Shown here: positions 54,973 to 64,000 of the stretch, piece by piece
Layout of the letters: each line of letters begins with the position of its first letter
Numbering within the stretch: position 1 is the stretch's first letter
Origin: Symsagittifera roscoffensis
Lineage: Eukaryota > Xenacoelomorpha > Acoela > Convolutidae
Direction: 5' to 3'
DNA length: 64,000 nucleotides
Assembly (NCBI RefSeq): GCF_963678635.1
Contig: NC_087064.1
Span: forward strand, 41,943,165 to 42,007,164
Notes under the pieces: model-generated
What the model was told of the DNA's origin: nothing
Databases searched by the model: none
What the model saw: the letters and a program-made list of their open reading frames with translations, nothing else
Made by a program: the position numbers and the translations under genes

Positions 54973-56185
54973 ACACAAACAAGTGATCAAAATCGTATCA
55001 ACAGCAACTGATGAGATCAAAAGATACTCGAAATTACCTTGATGAATGAAAATAGATGTATAAGTATTGCATGTCTTAGTAATAACTGATATATCGAAAT
55101 AGAATTTTATTGGCTGCATATTATTTATATTTTTTAACATGGCCTATTAAAAATATAAATGGCCTAATTAGTCTGCATGTCGATTTTCGTGACAATCGGA
55201 CAAGTTGAACAGTAGTTTAAAATGTAAAAATTTGCAGGTGGGGGGGGGGGGGGGAAGGAAAAAGAGCCTGGATTATTTATGTCTTTTCTCGATTCTGATT
55301 GGTTCATACAGTATTTGTCTAAATACGCGGTTGTCTAAATACAGGCTGCACTCCGAGAAAAATGTATGTCATGGCATATATGTCAACTAACCGAAATATT
55401 TCCTTGTGGAATAATCATGTTGCTTTCAACAATAAACAGGAGTTATTGTAACAGAGCAAAATGTTATGTCTACCCTTGTAAGCAGCTTTGAGGATATTCT
55501 TTGTTAAAAAGCTTCAAATAATCTTGAAGTTGTTTCAAGTTCCGAAGTTTTTGTGCTCGGTGTGTTTTCGCCTAGAAACATCGATCCTTTAAATAACAGT
55601 TTTTGCGGATTTTTTCAAAATACCATCTGCGAGACATCGATGCCCCGCGCTTCAAAATCAAAAAATCAAGTGTGTAGATAATGCAGCAAAATAATCCGGT
55701 TTGAATCAACCTTGATTTTTCAATAAATACATTACATGACATAAAATTTAGCAATTTGCTCTTGGCAGTTCATATGGTTGAGACTTTCAAAACATTTTTT
55801 CTAAAATTGTTCAGCAAAAAATGCACCGGACAAGTTAAAGAGCAGTCGGATCATCGAGGGCTTAGTCTTGGTACAAAATTTAATCATTTATGAGTTAGCT
55901 AATTCTACTATTTGCGTTTAGTCAAGAAATAGTTGCCTCAATTTGGAATGACTTGAATGCGCTTTTATTCATTTTCTGCTTGCGCAGTAAGTGTAGTCAG
56001 AATTGAGACTTATCTCAGTTCGAATAGGCTTTTTATGCAAATTTAAATTTCCCATAATTGTGTGGAAATGATCAAAAAAATAAAAAGAAAGTGACCTGAA
56101 TTGATTGCATCTGTGATAAAAAAAATTTTTCATGTTTTTTTTAATTGAAAGCCAGAGAACCGCTAATTGAAGCTTTGAAAACTAG
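54973..56185. other. 3' flank of the p62-like gene
   Basis: AATAAA at 54,968-54,973 overlaps the stop codon and is probably too early to act as the poly-A signal. A run of 15 G lies at 55,240-55,254. The rest is AT-rich non-coding DNA leading into the satellite. No gene is visible. Confidence 0.45.
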
Positions 56186-59100
56186 TGGCGACATCAAAGA
56201 AAGTGATGTTGCGACTATTTTTTTAAATATGCGACTACATCCAGCGACTAATTGCTTGTTAACGCCGCGAATAATTTTTCGACCATACCATGACTAATTT
56301 TTTGCACGCCGCGACTAATCTTTCAACCACCACTACTAATTTTTTGACCATGCCGCGACTAACTTTTCGACCATGCCACAACTAATTTTTTGACCATGCC
56401 GCAACTAATTTTTCGACTGCTGCGACTAAATTTTTGACCAAGCCCCGACTATTTTTTTGACCATGTTGCGACTATTTTTTTAAATATGTGACTACATCCC
56501 GCGACTAATTGCTTGTTAACGCCGCGACTAATTTTTTGACAATGCCGCGACTAATTTTTCAACCGCCGCAACTAATTTTTGATCATGTTATTATGATTTT
56601 TTGCAAATATACCTCTACTAACTTTTCGACAACGTTGCGTCTACTGTTTCGACCACCACGAATTGTTTTTCGACCAGCACGACGAATTTTTCGACCGCCG
56701 CAACCACTTTTCTGGCCATGCCGCGACTAAGTTTTCGAAAACGTTGCGTCTACTGTTTCGACTACGACGACTTATTTTTCGATCATACCGCCACTAAATT
56801 CTTGAACGAAGCAAATACGTTTTTGACCGTGTTGCATCTAATTTTTCGACCACCGCAACAAATTTTCGACCATTCTGCTACTAATTTTTTGACAACCGCG
56901 ACTAATGTTCCGAGCACCGCCATTAATGTTTCGACTGCCACGACTAATTTTTCGACTATACCACGATTAATTTTTCGACCTTGCCGCAACTAATTTTTCG
57001 ACTGTTGCGACTAAAATTTTGACCAAGCCGCGACTATTTTTTCGACCGCCGCGACTGCTTTTTTGACAATGCAGTGACCAAATTTTCAACCACCGTGCCG
57101 CGACTAATTTTTTGACCACTGCGAATAAGTTTTCGACCAGGCGGCGACTACTTCGACCACCGCGACTTATTTTCGATCATGCCGCGACTAACTTCTTGAA
57201 CGAAGTAATTATTGTTTTGACCGTACCGCTCCTTTTCGACCATTCTGCGACTAACTTTTCGACCCTTGCGACTAATGTTTGACCACTGCGACTAATGCCG
57301 CGACTAATTTTTCAACCGCCGCAACTAATTTTTGATCATGTTATTATGATTTTTTGCAAATATACCTCTACTAACTTTTCGACAACGTTGCGTCTACTGT
57401 TTCGACCACCACGAATTGTTTTTCGACCAGCACGACGAATTTTTCGACCGCCGTAACCACTTTTCTGGCCATGCCGCGACTAAGTTTTCGAAAACGTTGC
57501 GTCTACTGTTTCGACTACGACGACTTATTTTTCGATCATACCGCCACTAAATTCTTGAACGAAGCAAATACGTTTTTGACCGTGTTGCATCTAATTTTTC
57601 GACCACCGCAACAAATTTTCGACCATTCTGCTACTAATTTTTTGACAACCGCGACTAATGTTCCGAACACCGCCATTAATGTTTCGACTGCCACGACTAA
57701 TTTTTCGACTATACCACGATTAATTTTTCGACCTTGCCGCAACTAATTTTTCGACTGTTGCGACTAAAATTTTGACCAAGCCGCGACTATTTTTTCGACC
57801 GCCGCGACTGCTTTTTTGACAATGCAGTGACCAAATTTTCAACCACCGTGCCGCGACTAATTTTTTGACCACTGCGATTAAGTTTTCGACCAGGCGGCGA
57901 CTACTTCGACCACCGCGACTTATTTTCGATCATGCCGCGACTAACTTCTTGAACGAAGTAATTATTGTTTTGACCGTACCGCTCCTTTTCGACCATTCTG
58001 CGACTAACTTTTCGACCATTGCGACTAATGTTTCGACCACTGCGACTAATTTTTGGCCGTGCCGCGACTAGTTTTTCAACCGCCTAGACTAATTTTTTGA
58101 CCATGTTGCGACTATTTTTTCAAAAATGACGCGACTAACTTTTCAACAACGTCGCGTGTAATGTTTCGACCATGCTGCGACTGATTTTTCGACCAACCGA
58201 CTAATGTTTCGACCCCTGCGAATAATTTTTCGACCAGGCAGCGACTAATTTTTCAGTGAAGCAACTAATTTTTCGACCACTGCGAATAATTTTTCGACCA
58301 GGCGGCGACTAGTTTTTGAACGAAGCAACTAAATTTTTGACCACTGCGACTAATTTTTCGACCGCCGCGACTAATTATTCTACCGCCTAGACTTTTTTGA
58401 CCACGTTTTGACTTTTTTTTGCAATAATGCCGCGACTTACTTTTCAACAAGTTCTCGTGTAATATTTCGACCACCGCCATTATTTTTTCGACCATGCTGC
58501 GACTGTTTTTTTGACCAACGAACTAATGTTTCGACCACTGCGAACAAGTTTTCGACCAGGCGGCGACTAATATTTGAACGAAGCAACTAATTTTTTGACC
58601 ACTGCGAATAATTTTTCGACCAGGCGGCGACTAGTTTTTGAACGAAGCAACTAAATTTTGGACCCCTGCGACTAATTTTTCGGCCGCCGCTACCTTTTTT
58701 GACTATGTCGCGACTAATTATTCTACCGCCTAGACTGTTTTTTCTTATGTTTATGACTTTTTTTGCAAAAATACCGCCACTAACTTTTTGACACTGTTGC
58801 GTCTAATGATTCGACCACCGCGACTAACTTTCCGATCATGCCGCGATTAATTTTTTGACCATGCCGCAACTAATTTGTCGATCGCCGCGACTAATTTTTT
58901 GACAAGGCCGCGACTAATTCTTCGACCATGCGCCGACTAATTTTTTGACCATCCCGCGACTAATTGTTTGTTACCGCCGCCTCTAATGTTTCGACCATAA
59001 CTACTAATTTTTCCACCATGCCGCGACTAATTTTGCGACCATGCCGCGACTAATTTTTCGACCATCCTGCGACTAATTTTTCGATCATGCCGCGACTAAT

Positions 59101-62100
59101 TTTTCGACTGCTGCGACAAAATATTCGAACGTCGCGACTACTTTTTTGACCATACCGCGACTATATTTTGAACCACCTAATTTAATTTTTTGACCATGTT
59201 GCGACTATTTATTCAAACATGCCGCGACTTACTTTTGGACAACGTCGCGTGTAATGTTTCGACCACCGCGACTAATTTTTTGATCATGCCATGATCAATA
59301 TTTCGACAACGTCGCGTCTAATCTTTCGACCACCGCGACTAGTTTTTCGAACATGCTGCGACTAGTTTTTTGACCACCGCGACTAACTTTCCGATCATGC
59401 CGCGATTAATTTTTTGACCATGTCGCAACTAATTTTTTGACTGCTGCCACTAAATTTTTGACCAAGCTGCGACTGTTTTGTCGAACGCCGCGACTAATTT
59501 TTTGACAAGTCCGCGACTAAATTTTTGACCATGCGCCGACTAATTTTTTGATCATTCCGCGACTAATTGTTTGTTACCGCCGCCACTAATGTTTCGACCA
59601 TAACTACTAATTTTTGCACCATGCCGCGACTAATTTTGCGACCATGCCGCGACTATTTTTTCGACCATCCTGCGACTAATTTTTCAATCATGCCGCGACT
59701 AATTTTTCGACTGCTGCGACAAAATTTTCGACCAAGCCGCGACTGCTTTTTCGACCGCCGCGACTACTTTTTTGGCCATACCGCGACTATAATTTGAACC
59801 ACCTAAACTAATTTTTTGACCATGTTGCGGCTATTTATTCAAACATGCCGCGACTTACTTTTGGACAACGTCGCGTGTAATGTTTCGACCACCGCGACTA
59901 ATTTTTTGATCATGCCATAATCAATATTTCGACAACGTCGCGTCTATTGTTTCGACCACCGCGACTAGTTTTTCGAACATGCTGCGACTAGTTTTTTGAC
60001 CACCGCGACTAACTTTCCGATCATGCCGCGATTAATTTTTTGACCATGCCGCAACTAATTTTTTGACTGCTGCCACTAAATTTTTGACCAAGCTGCGACT
60101 GTTTTGTCGAACGCCGCGACTAATTTTTTGATAAGTCCGCGACTAAATTTTTGACCATGCGCCGACTAGTTTTTACCATCCCGCGACTAATTGTTTGTTA
60201 CCGCCGCCACTAATGTTTCGACCATAACTACTAATTTTTCCACCATGCCGCGACTAATTTTGCGACCATGCCGCGACTATTTTTTCGACCATCCTGCGAC
60301 TAATTTTTCAATCATGCCGCGGCTAATTTTTCGACTGCTGCGACAAAATTTTCGACCAAGCCGCGACTGCTTTTTCGACCGCCGCGACTACTTTTTTGGC
60401 CATACCGCGACTATAATTTGAACCACCTAAACCAATTTTTTGACCATGTTGCGACTATTTATTCAAACATGCCGCGACTTACTTTTGGACAACGTCGCGT
60501 GTAATGTTTCGACCACCGCGACTAATTTTTTGATCATGCCATGATCAATATTTCGACAACGTCGCGTCTAATGTTTCGACCACCGCGACTAGTTTTTCGA
60601 ACATGCTGTGACTAGTTTTTTGACCACCGCGACTTACTTTCCGATCATGCCGCGAATAATTTTTTGACCATGCCGCAACTAATTTTTTGACTGCTGCGAC
60701 TAAATTTTTGACCAAGCTGCGACTGTTTTGTCGAACGCCGCGACTAATTTTTTGACAAGTCCGCGACTAAATTTTTGACCATGCGCCGACTAATTTTTTG
60801 ACCATCCCGCGACTAATTGTTTGTTACCGCCGCCACTAATGTTTCGACCATAACTACTAATTTTTCCACCATGCCGCGACTAATTTTGCGACCATGCCGC
60901 GACTATTTTTTCGACCATCCTGTGACTAATTTTTCAATCATGCCGCGACTAATTTTTCGACTGCTGCGACAAAATTTTCGACCAAGCCGCGACTGCTTTT
61001 TCGACCGCCGCGACTACTTTTTTGGCCATACCGCGACTTAATTTGAACCACCTAAACCAATTTTTTGACCATGTTGCGACTATTTATTCAAACATGCCGC
61101 GACTTACTTTTGGACAACGTCGCGTGTAATGTTTCGACCACCGCGACTAATTTTTTGATCATGCCATGATCAATATTTCGACAACGTCGCGTCTAATGTT
61201 TCGACCACCGCGACTAGTTTTTCGAACATGCTGCGACTAGTTTTTTGACCACCGCGACTAACTTTCCGATCATGCCGCGATTAATTTTTTGACCATGCCG
61301 CAACTAATTTTTTGACTGCTGCCACTAAATTTTTGACCAAGCTGCGACTGTTTTGTCGAACGCCGCGACTAATTTTTTGACAAGTCCGCGACTAAATTTT
61401 TGACCATGCGCCGACTAATTTTTTGACCATCCCGCGACTAATTGTTTGTTACCGCCGCCACTAATGTTTCGACCATAACTACTAATTTTTCCATCATGCC
61501 GCGACTAATTTTGCGACCATGCCGCGACTATTTTTTCGACCATCCTGCGACTAATTTTTCAATCATGCCGCGACTAATTTTTCGACTGCTGCGACAAAAT
61601 TTTCGACCAAGCCGCGACTGCTTTTTCGACCGCCGCGACTACTTTTTTGGCCATACCGCGACTATAATTTGAACCACCTAAACCATTTTTTTGACCATGT
61701 TGCGACTATTTATTCAAACATGCCGCGACTTACTTTTGGACAACGTCGCGTGTAATGTTTCGACCACCGCGACTAATTTTTTGATCATGCCATGATCAAT
61801 ATTTCGACAACGTCGCGTCTAATGTTTCGACCACCGCGACTAGTTTTTCGAACATGCTGCGACTAGTTTTTTGACCATCGCGACTAACTTTACGATCATG
61901 CCGCGATTAATTTTTTGACCATCCCGCAACTAATTTTTTGACTGCTGCGACTAATTTTTTGACCAAGCTGCGACTGTTTTGTCGAACGCCGCGACTTATT
62001 TTTTGACAAGTCCGCGACTAAATTTTTGACCATGCGCCGACTAATTTTTTGACCATCCCGCGACTAATTGTTTGTTACCGCCGCCACTAATGTTTCGACC

Positions 62101-64000
62101 ATAACTACTAATTTTTCCACCATGCCGCGACTAATTTTGCGACCATGCCGCGACTATTTTTTCGACCATCCTGTGACTAATTTTTCAATCATGCCGCGAC
62201 TAATTTTTCGACTGCTGCGACAAAATTTTCGACCAAGCCCTGACTGCTTTTTCGACCGCCGCGACTACTTTTTTGGCCATACCGCGACTATAATTTGAAC
62301 CACGTAAACCAATTTTTTGACCATGTTGCGACTATTTATTCAAACATGCCGCGACTTACTTTTGGACAACGTCGCGTGTAATGTTTCGACCACCGCGACT
62401 AATTTTTTGATCATGCCATGATCAATATTTCGACAACGTCGCGTCTAATGTTTCGACCACCGCGACTAGTTTTTCGAACATGCTGCGACTAGTTTTTTGA
62501 TCACCGCGACTAACTTTCCGATCATGCCGCGATTAACTTTTTGACCATGCCGCAACTAATTTTTTGACTGCTGCGACTAAATTTTTGACCAAGCTGCGAC
62601 TGTTTTGTCGAACGCCGCGACTAATTTTTTGACAAGTCCGCGACTAAATTTTTGACCATGCGCCGACTAATTTTTTGACCATCCCGCGACTAATTGTTTG
62701 TTACCGCCGCTACTAATGTTTCGACCATAACTACTAATTTTTCCACCAGGCCGCGACTAATTTTGCGACCATGCCGCGACTAATTTTTCGACCATCCTGT
62801 GACTAATTTTTTGATCATGCCGCGACTAATTTTTCGACTGCTGCGACAAAATTTTTGACCAAGCCGCGACTGCTTTTTCGACCGCCGCGACTACTTTTTT
62901 TACCATACCGCGACTATATTTTGAACCATCTAAACTAATTTTTTGACCATGTTGCGACTATTCATTCAAACATGCCGCGACTTACTTTTGGACAACGTCG
63001 CGTGTAATTTTCGACCACGGCGACTAATTTTTTGATCATGCCTTGATCAATATTTCGACAACGTCGCGTCTAATGTTTCGACCATAACTACTAATTTTTC
63101 CACCATGCGGCGACTAATTTTGCGACCATGCCGCGACTAATTTTTTGACCATCCTGCGACTAATTTTTTGACCATGCCGCAACTAATTTTTTGACTGCTG
63201 CGACTAAATTTTTGACCAAGCTGCGACTGTTTTGTCGAACGCCGTGATTTACTTTTCGACAACGTCGCGTGTAATCTTTCGACCAGCGCTACTAATTTTT
63301 CGATCATGCGGCGACTAAGTTTTTGAACGAAGCAAAATTTTTTGACAACTGCGACACATTTTTTTACCAAGCCGCAAATAATTTTTCGACCACCGCGACT
63401 AAATTTTTGACCATGCTAGGGTTAATTTTTCGACAACGTCATGTCTAATGTTTCGACCCCGCGACATAATTTTTGACCATGCCATGGTTGATTTTCCGAC
63501 AACGTCGCGTCTAATGTTCCGACCACCGCGACTAAATTTTCTACCATGCTGCGACTAATTTTTCGACCACCCGATTAAACGTTCGACCATGCCATGACTA
63601 GTTTTTCGACTACCGCGACTAATGTTTCGACCACAGATTTAAATTTTCGACCATACCGCGATGAAAAGTTTGTTACCGCCGCGATTAATTTTTTGACCAT
63701 GCCGCCGACTAAAAGTTTGTTACCGCCCCAACTAAATTTTCGACCGTCACGACTCATTTTTAGATCATTCCTCGACTAAATTTTCAACAGAGGCGACAAA
63801 ATTTTTGACCGCGCCGCGACTCAATTTTCGACAACCGCAACTAAATTTTTGACCATGCCGCAATTATTTTTTAGTTAAAACCGCGACTAATTATCGACCG
63901 CCTTGACTAAATTCTCGACATCCTGCGACTAATTGCTTGTTACCGCCGCGACTAATTTTTTGACCATGCCATGACTAATTTTTTGAACGCCGCGACCAAT
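56186..64000 (+). repeat. Satellite of 20-23-bp monomers with higher-order periods
   Basis: The whole stretch is built from variants of a 20-23-bp unit close to CGACCATGCCGCGACTAATT plus extra T. It is rich in CpG (TCGA and CCGCGAC) in an otherwise AT-rich region. Three larger periods are visible: about 254 bp (56,210 and 56,465), about 755 bp (56,541 and 57,296), and about 625 bp, whose marker TTACCGCCGC or its variant recurs at 58,971, 59,574, 60,198, 60,824, 61,449, 62,075 and 62,701. The array runs past the window end. Repeated 60-90-aa ORFs (for example at 59,567, 60,191 and 60,817) are products of the repeat, not genes, since monomer lengths are not multiples of three. Confidence 0.95.

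Noticed and set aside
59567-62298. Series of similar 74-76-aa ORFs, looking like a repeated gene family
   Set aside because: They recur every 625 bp because the satellite does. Monomers are 20-23 bp, not multiples of three, and both strands show comparable ORFs. No start context or splice structure supports coding.
56186-64000. CRISPR-like array, because of short regularly repeated units
   Set aside because: There are no unique spacers between repeats, monomers vary in length, and the setting is an animal genome.

Overview
This is AT-rich animal (metazoan) nuclear DNA, probably from an invertebrate. The evidence is a four-exon glucose-transporter gene with GT-AG introns, an intronless p62/sequestosome-type autophagy receptor, animal-type non-LTR retrotransposon remnants, LTR retroelements carrying an envelope-like gene, tRNA-derived SINE-like repeats, a MITE and a large satellite array. 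No sequence here names the species. Only the two host genes look intact; nearly all remaining DNA is mobile-element or repeat derived.

Layout. 1-4.6 kb: a 1.9-kb direct duplication and tandem SINE-like units with tRNA-like modules. 6.8-8.8 kb: an interspersed repeat with a poly-G tract, then a cluster of palindromic GGAATCC boxes interrupted by a LINE reverse-transcriptase fragment. 9.77-32.04 kb: the SLC2A/GLUT-type gene (542 aa). Its 20.3-kb first intron contains a whole 19.4-kb Ty3/gypsy-like element in antisense orientation (10,450-29,897). That element reads, on the minus strand: 5' LTR, leader, gag, protease-RT, RNase H, integrase, envelope-like gene, an unrecognised accessory ORF, 3' LTR. 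A 4.1-kb block carrying capsid, protease and RT (about 22,331-26,405) is inverted inside it. 33.84-40.64 kb: a related minus-strand element with a 4-bp target-site duplication, in which pol and env are deleted but 5' gag and the accessory ORF remain.

40.6-46 kb holds dispersed repeats and an eight-copy degenerate array of about 165 bp. 46.0-50.9 kb is a decayed plus-strand LINE with ORF1-like, endonuclease and RT parts. 52,563-53,021 is a 459-bp MITE with 9-bp target-site duplications (Mutator-like). 53,389-54,972 is the p62/SQSTM1-like gene (PB1, ZZ, UBA), with a heat-shock element and CRE-like sites upstream. From about 56.19 kb to the window end is a minisatellite/satellite of 20-23-bp monomers with three different higher-order periods (about 254, 755 and 625 bp).

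The two host genes have no evident functional link. The least described content is the pair of LTR elements: the unidentified accessory protein, the internal inversion, the chimeric duplications, a hairpin in the LTR supported by a compensatory change, and a primer-binding site that continues into tRNA T-arm-like sequence. All viral-type genes in these elements are broken by stops and frameshifts.
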